Assembly: GCA_037385685.1 (NCBI GenBank)
Contig: JARRMW010000035.1
Span: forward strand, 1 to 14,394
Direction: 5' to 3'
DNA: 14,394 nt
DNA from: Sva-25 sp037385685
GTDB lineage: Bacteria > Pseudomonadota > Gammaproteobacteria > Chromatiales > Chromatiaceae
Every line of letters starts with the position of its first letter. The first letter of the stretch is position 1. A program made the position numbers and the translations under genes. The notes below the pieces were generated by a model. The model made no database searches and was not told the origin of the DNA. It was given only the letters and a program-made list of their open reading frames with translations. Below are positions 5,363 to 13,628 of this stretch, in pieces.

Positions 5363-8300
5363 TCAGCGGGCGTCGATATCGAGAATCGTCCTGGCTAATT
5401 CACCAACACCGTCCTCATGTATAAGGACGCCGAGATTCCGCGTGGGAACCAGACCATCGTAGTCCACCGTAACGGTAGCCGAGGTTCCAACCGTAGCACT
5501 CGCCGGTGCGGTCACCGTCGTATTGCCAGCGTCGCCAAATACCGGCTGGAACCAGACCGTATAGTCTGTATCCGTACCGTTTGCAGCGGCGAAAAAATCG
5601 ACAACCACGACGTATCCACCAGCTGGTGCATTGGGCCAATCGATGACCTCGTTAGAGGTCGCGCCGCCGCTACTATCGACAAATGCAATATCGAATGCGG
5701 CACAGCCGCTCGGGGCATAGAAAAGTCTCAGATCGAGATCATCCGCGCCCGGGCTGCTGGTGTCTTCATCGAACATTGCGGCACGGAAGTGACTCATCGC
5801 AGGCAGATCGGCACACCAGATTTGCAGGTTCCCTTGAGGCCCGGTGATGTTGTCGCTGGCCGAGAATCCCGGCTGCAGGCCGTTCACGCTGGCGGTGTAA
5901 TCGCCCGTGTATCCGAACTGCACCGGCACATCAACTGAGCCATTGCCGGCTCCATCGGCGACACCGTTCACCTCTGACGGGGCCGAGAACGCGACTGGCT
6001 TGATCGCTATCGGGCTGCGCACAGAGTATTCGCCGCCGTGCGTCCAGGTCAGAGACCCGAATACCCACTCATCAAGCACCGCCGCATCGGTGGCCGTAAA
6101 GGTCACTTCATACGTAGCCGACTCGCCTTTCTTCAGCTTGATCGTCGACGGATTCACCGAAACATCGATTCCAGGTGGCGCGTCAACAGACACCGTGAAA
6201 CTCTTGTTGCCGTTGTTATTGGCAACACTGGTCACGGTGCGTGTGACAGTCTGCGAACCGGCAAGCTCAGCAACGCCGATAGATGCCAGGTTCAGGTCGC
6301 TGGGATCCAACGAGTATCCGAGGGATTCGACGAACCCACAGACACCTGCGCCGAAGATGAAATCAGCGATACCGGCTTGAGCCGGCTCACCGCAAAGTGC
6401 AGCAACGTAATCGACGAGTCCCGCATCGTAGCTCAGTCCGGGATCAGGTGCCTCGCTGGGCAGGATCTCACCTGCGCCAATATCGAATGGCGTGGCCGCC
6501 GCGTCACCGAAAGTCTTCTTCAGGTCCTGTCGGGCTGTCGTCATCAGTGCGGACCTCGCCTGTGCCGCGCTCCAGTCGGGATGTGCCTGCTTGAGGAGTG
6601 CAAATGCACCGGCCACATGCGGGCTCGACATGGACGTGCCGCTGATGATCTGGAACAGCTGTCCCGGGAGCTGGCCGTCGTTCGGGATCGGCGTCTGCGC
6701 TGCCAGGATTGAAACACCAGGTGCCGAGATATCAGGCTTGATGACATCCGGCATGCCGCCGTTCGGGCCTCTCGAGGAGAAGCCGGCGACCCGGTTGACA
6801 CGAGACACAAGATTGTCCGGGTCCAGGGTTGCGGTAACACCCGTTTCGCCTGCCATGGCAATGCCGTCGTAGAAACCAACCATCACACCCGGAATCGTCG
6901 CGCCATCCAGGCCGCCCATGACGATCGGATCGATCCGGTCAGGAGATGCTCCATCGTTAAATACGATAATCGCATCCGCCCCGGCAGCCGCGGCATTGTT
7001 GTATTTCGTGATAAACCCGCAGGCGCCGCGACTGGCTAACGCGATACCGGAAATCGGATCGATCGGCCCGCAAGCGAGATTGTCGGACACCAGCGTTACA
7101 TCGCCGGATATTGGTCCGGTGTCGGACAGCCGCACCGGGCCTGCACCTTCCAGTGCGTCTTTGTTGCCCGCGATCGACGCCGGTGAATCAACCGAAACGG
7201 CAAGGCCGAAAACCGCATCGTCCTGGTTCGCGCCGACTGCCGTAATCCAGGGTACGCCGGATGGCGTGCCGACAGTCTGTGCTCCGGGACCGCTGTTGCC
7301 GTTTGACGTTGCCACCCAGACGCCCGCATCTGCGGCGAACAGGAAAGCAATGTCATCGAAACCCGCGAAGAAGGTGCTTGCCCCACCGATCGAGAAGTTG
7401 ATGACGTCAACGCCATCAACAACTGCCTGATCGATAGCCATGGCGCTGTCGGATGTGGCACAGCCACCGCCAAACGGCTCCGGCGGGAACGAGCCGTTCC
7501 AGCAGACCTTGTATGCAGCGATGTGTGCACGTGGTGCGACACCACTGACATTGCCAAGAGGTTGGCCCTCGATAGAGGCGGCGACTCCGAAGTTGCCGCC
7601 CGCCGTGGAGCCTACATGGCTACCATGTCCATCGTTGTCTCTGGCCGACTGGAACTCAGTGGGCAATGTAAATGCGCCATCGCCGCCACAGGGGTTACTC
7701 GGGTCAGGTCCCGAAGAAAAACCGCTGTTGTAGCAGCGAGCCGCAACCAATTTGTTGTTGCACGATGCCGCCGCGTCGAGCGGATTGGCGGCAGTGTTGC
7801 CGAAATCGCAGCCGCTGGGCGTAAACCCGGACGGTGCCTCGTACGGGATCATCGGGCCTTTGTTGCCCTTCTTGGGGGTCGCAACGTCGGCGAAGCTCGG
7901 GTGCTCGGGCCAGATGCCGGAGTCGATGATGCCAATCACGACATCTTCACCAACGAGGCCCTTGGACCAGGCTTCCCCACCTTCGGTTAACCCGATATAC
8001 GCGGGGCTGGTGTCGGTCTGCAACTGCTGAATCTCGTCCTTCCACACGTTGACGACGTCGCTGCGACGCTTCAGTGCTTGTGCGTCGGCCTCTGTCATTC
8101 GTGCCGCAAAACCGTTGATGCCGTAACGATAGTTGTAGACTTTCTCGCCACCAACGCTCTGGATCACTGCATCCTGTTTTTCCTCGAGATACGCAGCGTA
8201 CTTTTTGACGTGGGCACTGTTGGGATTGAGCTTCTTACCCTTGCCGGGTTTCGTCGCTTTGTACCCTTTAATGCCGCCTTCGTAGGCGATGACTGGATCG

Positions 8301-8488
8301 CCCTTGAGCTGCACGACATAGATGTTATTAAAATAGGCTTTATTGTCTGCCAGTCCATCGGCCGGGATGAGGGCCGGATCGGCGGACATTTGCTGGATTT
8401 GTATGTCAGCAGCATAGGCGTCGCTGGCAACGCCAGCGAAAACAACCAATACCGCCGACAATAAGGTCGGCGTAATTTTCTTAATCAC
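5363..8488 (-). CDS. Secreted subtilisin-like serine protease (peptidase S8) with I9 propeptide and PA insert
   Basis: A 1041-residue extracellular protease. Residues 1-27 are a Sec signal peptide, with cleavage after 'AYA'. About 55-155 is an inhibitor-I9-type propeptide. The S8 domain has catalytic Asp189 ('IIDSGIWPEHPSF'), His288 ('DGHGSHVG'), oxyanion Asn398 ('NGNSGP') and Ser619 ('GTSMSSPHVAG'). A protease-associated (PA) insertion lies at about 455-560 between Asn and Ser, as in plant-type subtilases. After the protease, a fibronectin-III-like domain covers about 735-835. A pre-peptidase-like beta domain follows at about 845-990 ('DLDLRLFY', 'GGYVVVVDFF'). The start is GTG at 8488, with AAGGGG eight bases upstream; the next Met is at residue 34, past the signal peptide. 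It probably degrades external protein for nutrition. All catalytic residues are present, so activity is expected. Confidence 0.93.
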   Translation of the reverse strand: MIKKITPTLLSAVLVVFAGVASDAYAADIQIQQMSADPALIPADGLADNKAYFNNIYVVQLKGDPVIAYEGGIKGYKATKPGKGKKLNPNSAHVKKYAAYLEEKQDAVIQSVGGEKVYNYRYGINGFAARMTEADAQALKRRSDVVNVWKDEIQQLQTDTSPAYIGLTEGGEAWSKGLVGEDVVIGIIDSGIWPEHPSFADVATPKKGNKGPMIPYEAPSGFTPSGCDFGNTAANPLDAAASCNNKLVAARCYNSGFSSGPDPSNPCGGDGAFTLPTEFQSARDNDGHGSHVGSTAGGNFGVAASIEGQPLGNVSGVAPRAHIAAYKVCWNGSFPPEPFGGGCATSDSAMAIDQAVVDGVDVINFSIGGASTFFAGFDDIAFLFAADAGVWVATSNGNSGPGAQTVGTPSGVPWITAVGANQDDAVFGLAVSVDSPASIAGNKDALEGAGPVRLSDTGPISGDVTLVSDNLACGPIDPISGIALASRGACGFITKYNNAAAAGADAIIVFNDGASPDRIDPIVMGGLDGATIPGVMVGFYDGIAMAGETGVTATLDPDNLVSRVNRVAGFSSRGPNGGMPDVIKPDISAPGVSILAAQTPIPNDGQLPGQLFQIISGTSMSSPHVAGAFALLKQAHPDWSAAQARSALMTTARQDLKKTFGDAAATPFDIGAGEILPSEAPDPGLSYDAGLVDYVAALCGEPAQAGIADFIFGAGVCGFVESLGYSLDPSDLNLASIGVAELAGSQTVTRTVTSVANNNGNKSFTVSVDAPPGIDVSVNPSTIKLKKGESATYEVTFTATDAAVLDEWVFGSLTWTHGGEYSVRSPIAIKPVAFSAPSEVNGVADGAGNGSVDVPVQFGYTGDYTASVNGLQPGFSASDNITGPQGNLQIWCADLPAMSHFRAAMFDEDTSSPGADDLDLRLFYAPSGCAAFDIAFVDSSGGATSNEVIDWPNAPAGGYVVVVDFFAAANGTDTDYTVWFQPVFGDAGNTTVTAPASATVGTSATVTVDYDGLVPTRNLGVLIHEDGVGELARTILDIDAR

Positions 8489-8932
8489 TATCTTGCCCCT
8501 TGGATTTCGGTTCTTTTTTCATCGAAGAGTAGCTGGAAGGTTCAGCGTGTCTTTCGTTATGGGTTTTATGGGCTCCACATGTGTACTTGTGGATAACACC
8601 ACGTTATACGCCTGTTCAGGCCAAATGTTTAGCAGCCTTTTGTTTAACATAATCCAAGAGTGGAGCTCGCCGTCGCACAGTGCCGTCTGCTCGAGCTTGA
8701 TCTGAACCCGTTGATCACGCCAGTCGGGAACCAAAACTTTGAAATTTGAAGCATTTGGAAACACACCGAAATGTCTGCGAGACCCAATTTTCCCGAGCGC
8801 TTGTCACCATGCGCAACATGAGAGAGAACGTCGTTAATGCCTTCAGCGTCGCATGGACCGCGGTCGTCGTCAGTGCCGCGGCTACAGGGCCTGCCCGGGA
8901 GTACATCCTTGATCGGCGCCGGTCGGGCCGCG
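8489..8932. other. Divergent intergenic region between subtilase and DUF427 genes
   Basis: About 440 bases with no supportable gene. It should hold the promoters of both flanking genes, but I find no strong consensus pair. An AT-richer stretch at 8575-8665 contains one DnaA-box-like 9-mer. Short plus-strand reading frames starting at 8746 and 8816 show no recognisable domain and collide with the DUF427 N-terminal region. Confidence 0.4.
8588..8596 (-). promoter_or_regulatory. DnaA-box consensus 9-mer
   Basis: TTATCCACA on the minus strand is an exact match to the strongest E. coli DnaA box. It stands alone and lies 100 bases upstream of the subtilase start, so it is not an origin. A regulatory or titration role is possible, and chance occurrence is also plausible. 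Confidence 0.3.
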
Positions 8933-9481
8933 ATGTCCCCCTGCCGCTACGGGCAGCAGCACGTTTGGACAGCGGTTCCCGGTTCGTTGAACAGACGTCC
9001 TGATTTCGCGGTCGAGCCCGGCCCCGGCCAGGAGTCGGTGTGGGACTATCCGCGGCCGCCGGCCATCCGGCGGGACGGGCGTCTTCTCGAAGTGCGCGAC
9101 GGCAGCACGATCCTGGCAAGGACGTCGCGCGCCTACAAGGTGATGGAAACGGCCAGCCCACCGACCTTCTATATTCCCCGGGACGACGTCAATTTCGCCC
9201 CCCTCGAGCCATCGAGTGACCGCACTTACTGTGAGTGGAAGGGGACGGCGACCTACTGGGCTCTCGCGCAAAACCCGGGCGAACCGGTTGCCTGGTGCTA
9301 TGAAAGACCCCGAGCGCGCTTCGAGATTATCAAGGGATATCTCGCGTTTTACCCCGGGCGTGTCGATTGCCGTCTCGGTGGGGAAAGCGTGAAAACCCAG
9401 CCGGGGCGATTCTACGGCGGCTGGATAACGTCGGAAGTGGTCGGACCGTTCAAAGGTGAGCCCGGCACCGGCCACTGGTGA
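8933..9481 (+). CDS. DUF427 domain protein
   Basis: A soluble protein of about 182 residues whose main body is a clear DUF427 (PF04248) domain. It shows 'QESVWDYPRPP' near residue 34, 'VMETASPPTFYIP', 'CEWKGTATYW', 'AWCYERP', 'KGYLAFYPGRVDC', 'QPGRFYGGWI' and the terminal 'GPFKGEPGTGHW'. The family is a small compact beta fold, widespread in bacteria and fungi, with no established biochemical function. Homologues often begin some 10-15 residues before 'PGPGQESVWDYPRPP', so the start is uncertain. I use ATG 8933; TTG 8987 is closer to the usual N-terminus, and ATG 8837 would add 32 unconvincing residues. None has a strong ribosome site. A stem-loop follows at 9523-9550, and the gene appears to be a single transcription unit. 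Confidence 0.85.
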   Translation: MSPCRYGQQHVWTAVPGSLNRRPDFAVEPGPGQESVWDYPRPPAIRRDGRLLEVRDGSTILARTSRAYKVMETASPPTFYIPRDDVNFAPLEPSSDRTYCEWKGTATYWALAQNPGEPVAWCYERPRARFEIIKGYLAFYPGRVDCRLGGESVKTQPGRFYGGWITSEVVGPFKGEPGTGHW

Positions 9482-9522
9482 AGCAGAGTTATCAAGTCGA
9501 AAGCCAGCGGTCACGCCCGTTC

Positions 9523-9550
9523 TGCCACCTTCGCAAACGGTGGGGTGGCA
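9523..9550 (+). other. Stem-loop downstream of DUF427 gene
   Basis: TGCCACC (9523-9529) and GGTGGCA (9544-9550) are perfect 7-base arms with a 14-base loop, 42 bases after the DUF427 stop. No T-tract follows, so termination would be weak or Rho-assisted. Confidence 0.4.
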
Positions 9551-9611
9551 ATCCGGGAAACCTGCAGATATCGTGTTATCCACGTCGAGGTCAACCGGAT
9601 AATCCGATGAC

Positions 9612-9956
9612 ATGAGCTATTGTCGACACCACCCCGCGACAAATAACCGTTGACAATGTGCTCACTGCCAACTTTCCTTTTGCGATCGGTGTGTTTATAC
9701 GTCGGGCAGCCAGGGTCGGCCGGGATGCCTGCACTGCGCCGAGCCGCTGGAGTTTGCGGTCACGCACGGGAACGTCGTACCTTTCTGGAGCCGCCTGCAC
9801 GACTTTTTCATGTACCCGTTTCAAGCGGGCCCGATCGCCCTGCTGGGCCTCGCCATCGTTGTGAGTTACGTTCTTCCGCCAGGACTGCTTGCCGCGCTCG
9901 CCGGTATTTTTATCGTACTGCTGCAGATCAAGTATGGCTTCAACGTCATCGCTTAG
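9612..9956 (+). pseudogene. 5' part of a zinc-finger membrane protein gene, broken by in-frame TGA and TAG
   Basis: From ATG 9612 the frame reads 'MSYCRHHPATNNR', then TGA at 9651, then 'QCAHCQLSFCDRC', 'GCLHC', 'VVPFWSRLHDFFMYPF', two hydrophobic helices, 'IKYGFNVIA', then TAG at 9954, directly abutting ATG 9957 of the downstream frame in the same register. The C-x2-H ... C-x2-C-x4-C-x2-C ... C-x2-C ligand pattern is a B-box-like zinc finger that spans the TGA, where a Trp (TGG) would fit. So this looks like the N-terminus of one roughly 457-residue protein split by two single-base nonsense changes. TGA and TAG act as normal stops for other genes here, so code reassignment is unlikely. Readthrough, a sequencing artefact, or recent decay are the alternatives. 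Confidence 0.7.
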
Positions 9957-10985
9957 ATGAGCGAGGGCGAATTCCAGGCACCGTCGCTACCGGCGACCAT
10001 CACGCAACCCGGTTACGTCGTGGTCATCAAGCAGTTCGCCGTGATTTTCATCATGTTCAGCGTGACGGCGACCATCAGCGTCAAGTTGAGTCCGGCACTG
10101 GGTGTGCCTTTGGGCCTATTCTCCCTCCTCGCGCTATCAATGAGTACGATCCTTCTGGCAACCGAAGGCTCGCTGCGGACAGCGTTGAATCCGGTCATCC
10201 TGGCAACCCTCATTTTCCGCATAGGCTGGCCCTACCTGCTGGTCTGCCTTTACCTGCTCATGATGTTCAGTTGCAGCGTGACGTTAGGGCGACTGGCCTA
10301 TGAGTACGCGGGCATCGAAGCCGCACAGATCATATCCTCGGTGTCCGGCTACTATTTTGCGCTGGTCATGTACAGCCTGATGGGCTACATGGTCTACCAG
10401 TATCGGCATCGTCTGCAGGTCCGCGGGTCCATCGATGACTTCTCGGTTACCGCGAATTCCTCCGGCGAAGACCCGAGGGTTCACGTGCTGTTGCAGCAGG
10501 GTGACTACCAGCGGGCGATGGATCTGCTGGTCAGTAACTGGAAGGGTAACGAGTACCCGCCGACGCTAATCGAGAAGTACATAAAAATCGTGCGTTTTTG
10601 CGGCGCGTGGGAGCACCTGCAGCGCCACCTCACGCCCCTGCTTGTGGCACTGCTCAGGGCCAACAAAACGTCGATGCTGCCGCGCCTGCCGCGCGACTTG
10701 CTGGCCGCGAAGCCGGGCTTCGAAATCACCGACACCGCTCTCGCAATCAAGGTTGCCAGTGCGGTGCGCGAACGCAACGACAGCAAGCTGGCCGCGAAGT
10801 TATTATGGAACCAGCACAAGCATACGAAAGACCAGGCACTTCAACGGCAAGCCATCGACCTGCTGACCGAGATCGTGGAGGTTGACCTGCAGCAGCCCGA
10901 GATCGCAGCAAAGTGTCGTGCTGTGCGCGAGCGAGTACTGAGACCGTCCGCGTCGAAAGACGGCGGGCTGAGTCTCGCCGATTAA
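9957..10985 (+). CDS. Multi-pass membrane protein with C-terminal helical-repeat domain (downstream part of a split gene)
   Basis: An intact 342-residue frame beginning at the ATG that abuts the upstream TAG. Residues about 21-150 contain four or five hydrophobic helices ('VVVIKQFAVIFIMFSV', 'LGLFSLLALSMSTILLA', 'YLLVCLYLLMMFSC', 'YYFALVMYSLMGYMVY'). Residues about 175-325 are a soluble helical stretch with TPR-like pairs such as 'LLQQGDYQRAMDLLV'. I know no specific function. It continues, in the same frame, the zinc-finger and membrane segment encoded at 9612-9956, so in ancestors it was probably the C-terminal three quarters of one protein. Reinitiation at TAG-ATG could still yield this part. 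Its TAA stop overlaps the stop of the convergent rhomboid gene by two bases, and that protease also ends in a TPR-like tail, suggesting a linked membrane function (inference). Confidence 0.75.
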   Translation: MSEGEFQAPSLPATITQPGYVVVIKQFAVIFIMFSVTATISVKLSPALGVPLGLFSLLALSMSTILLATEGSLRTALNPVILATLIFRIGWPYLLVCLYLLMMFSCSVTLGRLAYEYAGIEAAQIISSVSGYYFALVMYSLMGYMVYQYRHRLQVRGSIDDFSVTANSSGEDPRVHVLLQQGDYQRAMDLLVSNWKGNEYPPTLIEKYIKIVRFCGAWEHLQRHLTPLLVALLRANKTSMLPRLPRDLLAAKPGFEITDTALAIKVASAVRERNDSKLAAKLLWNQHKHTKDQALQRQAIDLLTEIVEVDLQQPEIAAKCRAVRERVLRPSASKDGGLSLAD

Positions 10986-12370
10986 GCGCCGGGCGAACGC
11001 TGCATTTCGAGGCGGTAGGAATTGACCTCCCGCAGTGCATTCGCGTCGAGAAGCTGATGCACTTGTGCCGATTCACAAATCGTTTTTGCCAGGTCAAGCT
11101 CGCCGACGGCGATCAGATTGTTGATCAGCTTCGTTAACGTTTGGCCTCCTATTCGAGGTCCGGGTGCGGCGCAATGCCAGTAATCGCGAACGACGCCCAG
11201 CGTGTCGCTGCCCAGAGAGCCGGTCGGCAGGACGGTCTTCAGATAATTGAAGGTGGCAAGGTGATACGCCTTCGTCGCCGGTTGCGCCTTTTCCAGCTGG
11301 ACCAGCTGGTACAGCGCCCGGCTATCGCCCGGGTAGCTTTCGAGCAGCCGCTGCAGCGCTCCCCGGGCGGCCGGAAAGTCTGCGCGATCGATCAGCTGCA
11401 GCGCGTACTCCAGCTCTTCACGGTACTCGCGATCCTTGTCGCGGTTCTCGATGACCTCGGTGTCGATCCGGGCAAATGAGGACTTGCCGATCAGTACCAG
11501 TGCGGCGCCGGCTACCAGGCCACCGGCGTGCGCGCTGTAGGCTACGTTGCTATCGGTAAAGAAGTAGTCGAACATCTCCTTGCCGACCCAGACCGGCAGC
11601 ATGAGCAGGGCAGGCAGCCTGACGTAGTTGAAGTACACGCCGATCCAGTAGAAAAACCGTATCGGCCGCGTCCCGTAAGCGGCGGCGTACATTCCCATCA
11701 CTCCCGAGATCGCGCCCGATGCGCCAACGAGGGTCACTGGGCTGCCGAGATGCATAAGGCCGTAAGTGGCTGCGCCGATCGCGCCGCTGATCAGGTAGAA
11801 CAGCAGAAAATTGAAGCTCCCCAGCAGCTGTTCGACCGTCAACCCGATAAGCACCAGGATGATCAAATTGCCGATCAGGTGGACCATGTCGCCGTGCAGG
11901 AACTGCGAGGAAAACAGGGTCAGGAACGAGAAGTCGGCCGGGATGAACCCGAATCGAAGATACACAAGTCGGTCGATATAGGTCTCGACAATACGCTGCT
12001 TCTTCTCGAGGGCGTCGATTTGTTCAAGCGTGAACCAGTCGGCACTGCGTTCGAGGTATTCCGCATACTCGCGGTCGGTCAATAACTGAATCGCCAGATG
12101 GAAGCGGTCCTCTTCGCCGAGCTCATCGACAGAGTCGAGTTTGCTCCCGTCCCTCGCCTCGGCAGACTGACTCTTCAGGTAGGCCTGGTACAGTGGTAAC
12201 TCGGCCCCGAGGATCTGCTGGCTCTCGTAGGCCTCGGCAGCAGCGAACAGCTTTTCTTGATCGCTGCTGCTCGTGACCAGGAAGACGATGACATTCGCCA
12301 GCAGCAGAAGGAACGTCACGACGGGCGGCCGTCGAATATTGAAGGTTTGCTCCATCGGAAGAATCAGCAT
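10982..12370 (-). CDS. Rhomboid-family intramembrane serine protease with TPR-like C-terminus
   Basis: With the ATG at 12370 the protein is 462 residues. It begins 'MLILPMEQTFNIRRPPVVTF', an N-terminus typical of a group of gammaproteobacterial rhomboids, followed by a first membrane helix (about 17-33). A 110-residue polar insertion (about 35-145) precedes the rhomboid core. The core has 'FLHGDMVHLIGNL' (158-170, His and Asn of the oxyanion region), the nucleophile Ser218 in 'GASGAISG', and catalytic His281 in 'AHAGG'. Residues about 305-460 are soluble and helical with TPR-like character ('FPAARGALQRLLESYPGDSRA'). It cleaves single-pass membrane proteins inside the inner membrane; the substrate is unknown. 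A GTG at 12400 or an ATG at 12355 are alternative starts. It converges on the zinc-finger membrane protein gene, and the two stop codons share bases 10983-10984. Confidence 0.9.
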   Translation of the reverse strand: MLILPMEQTFNIRRPPVVTFLLLLANVIVFLVTSSSDQEKLFAAAEAYESQQILGAELPLYQAYLKSQSAEARDGSKLDSVDELGEEDRFHLAIQLLTDREYAEYLERSADWFTLEQIDALEKKQRIVETYIDRLVYLRFGFIPADFSFLTLFSSQFLHGDMVHLIGNLIILVLIGLTVEQLLGSFNFLLFYLISGAIGAATYGLMHLGSPVTLVGASGAISGVMGMYAAAYGTRPIRFFYWIGVYFNYVRLPALLMLPVWVGKEMFDYFFTDSNVAYSAHAGGLVAGAALVLIGKSSFARIDTEVIENRDKDREYREELEYALQLIDRADFPAARGALQRLLESYPGDSRALYQLVQLEKAQPATKAYHLATFNYLKTVLPTGSLGSDTLGVVRDYWHCAAPGPRIGGQTLTKLINNLIAVGELDLAKTICESAQVHQLLDANALREVNSYRLEMQRSPGA

Positions 12371-12458
12371 GCAATATTTCCAGGCTACTGGCCTGTGCAC
12401 CGATCAGGGATAGCGGGCACAGTATTGCACATGAATGTTTCCCGATCCCGGTCCCGAT

Positions 12459-13628
12459 TCACGATCCAGGCTGCGCCGATAATACTTTTCTGAGATCTAC
12501 GAGTTCAACATCATGCATCTGGTCGAGGTACGCCTCGAAATAGGCTTTATGGGATGTACCGGTAATCACCAGAACGCGCGCACCCGGATGGTTTCCAGCC
12601 GCCTCGATGACGTTGGCGGCCATCCTGAGCCCCCGGGTCTGCCACCAGGCGACGTATTGGCGTGCCGCAGCGTCATAGTCCGAGGTCGCTGCTGCCTGGC
12701 CAAAGTCTTCCTCAATCGTGTAGCGCTGGAACGGTTCGCTATTGAGAAAGAGGTAGCTCTCAATGATCTGCTCCGGGGAGCCTGGAAACGCTTGTCGGCG
12801 TGCCGTGAACTCCTCCTCCAGAGGGTGGGGATTGCTCCAGGCAGCTTGAACTGCCGGACTCATCGTGTCGGGCGCCCGCGTCTGGACCAGGTCTGCGGAA
12901 TGATCGTCAATCGCGACCAGCTTGTTATGGCCCAGCCTTGCTGCCAGCTCGATACCGATCAGGCGATTCTCATTTCTTGAGGCAAGATCGTTGTCCAGCT
13001 GCGCACCCATCTCTCTCGAGATTCCGTCTGTTGCTGTACGCTCGCGCTCATCGAGCAAAGACCATTGCAGCGCAGCAGACCATGGTTCGCCCGCGCCGGA
13101 AAAGAGCAGTGCAAGTCGACGACGTTGTTGGGCCGTTGGGTCCGTCGGCCAGACAACGAGCGTCTCTTCCACGGCTGCCGCCGCCTCGGGGCGAGTCATC
13201 TGCAGCGCTTCGAGTGCGGCATCTGTATTCCTGCAATACTTTTGCGCGGTTGGGTACAGTTCCCGATATCTCTGGATCTCATCACATGTCCGGCCATTAA
13301 CCGCTTCAATGGCGATAATGTCCGGCGAGAACTCCTCCAGCGCGTTAAGCAAAAGGGATAACATCGCCGGCTCGAACGTTTCGGCCGGCAGGTTGTGGAG
13401 GTGAGGCGTACCGAGAACGAGAACGCGCGTCGGGGATCCGGCAAGGTCCCTCTGTACGCCGCCAAAGTTGATCAGAGGTTCTGCTCCCCGCCGATCGAAC
13501 AACGGAGAACCGGCAGGCGCTGAACTTGACGCCGGACCCGACGCAGGATCATGTGTTGCTTTACCGGTGGCGCACGAAGCCAGCGTTGCTACCAGCAGGC
13601 AAGTGAGAACAGTTCTTGTCGCCGACAT
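12459..13628 (-). CDS. DUF5694 family lipoprotein
   Basis: A 389-residue predicted lipoprotein. The ATG at 13628 is preferred: it is preceded by CGGGA about 8 bases upstream and opens a lipoprotein signal 'MSATRTVLTCLLVATLASC' with lipidated Cys19. An upstream in-frame start at 13685 would add 19 residues that spoil the signal. A Ser/Ala/Pro linker runs to about residue 45. The catalytic-like core includes 'VLVLGTPHLHN' (69-79), 'DIIAIEAV' (103-110) and, near the C-terminus, 'RVLVITGTSHKAYFEAYL'. These match DUF5694 (PF18950), which appears related to the TraB/TIKI/ChaN group of putative hydrolases. The His in 'GTPHLHN', the Glu in 'AIEAV' and the His in 'GTSHK' are the expected key positions. 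Substrate is unknown. It shares strand with the downstream rhomboid gene, 88 bases away, so co-transcription is possible. Confidence 0.85.
   Translation of the reverse strand: MSATRTVLTCLLVATLASCATGKATHDPASGPASSSAPAGSPLFDRRGAEPLINFGGVQRDLAGSPTRVLVLGTPHLHNLPAETFEPAMLSLLLNALEEFSPDIIAIEAVNGRTCDEIQRYRELYPTAQKYCRNTDAALEALQMTRPEAAAAVEETLVVWPTDPTAQQRRRLALLFSGAGEPWSAALQWSLLDERERTATDGISREMGAQLDNDLASRNENRLIGIELAARLGHNKLVAIDDHSADLVQTRAPDTMSPAVQAAWSNPHPLEEEFTARRQAFPGSPEQIIESYLFLNSEPFQRYTIEEDFGQAAATSDYDAAARQYVAWWQTRGLRMAANVIEAAGNHPGARVLVITGTSHKAYFEAYLDQMHDVELVDLRKVLSAQPGS

Noticed and set aside
5417..8464. Many plus-strand frames across the subtilase gene
   Set aside because: All are antisense shadows of the subtilase coding sequence, which has intact catalytic motifs over its full length.
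8746..9003. Plus-strand frame of 85 codons with a hydrophobic stretch upstream of DUF427
   Set aside because: No ribosome site, no recognisable domain, and it overlaps the DUF427 N-terminal coding region in another frame.
9505..9590. Possible riboswitch around the GCCACC/GGTGGC stem-loop
   Set aside because: No conserved core of cobalamin, TPP, or other known riboswitch class could be matched by eye; the stem alone is not enough.
8882..9613. Long minus-strand frame (243 codons)
   Set aside because: It is the antisense shadow of the clear DUF427 gene and its composition does not look like a protein domain.
9651..9956. Alternative genetic code or selenocysteine at the in-frame TGA/TAG
   Set aside because: TGA ends the lipoprotein, DUF427, DUF5694 and subtilase genes and TAG ends the KAP gene in this same window; the TGA sits at a likely Trp, not a Cys/Sec, position and no SECIS-like hairpin stands out.
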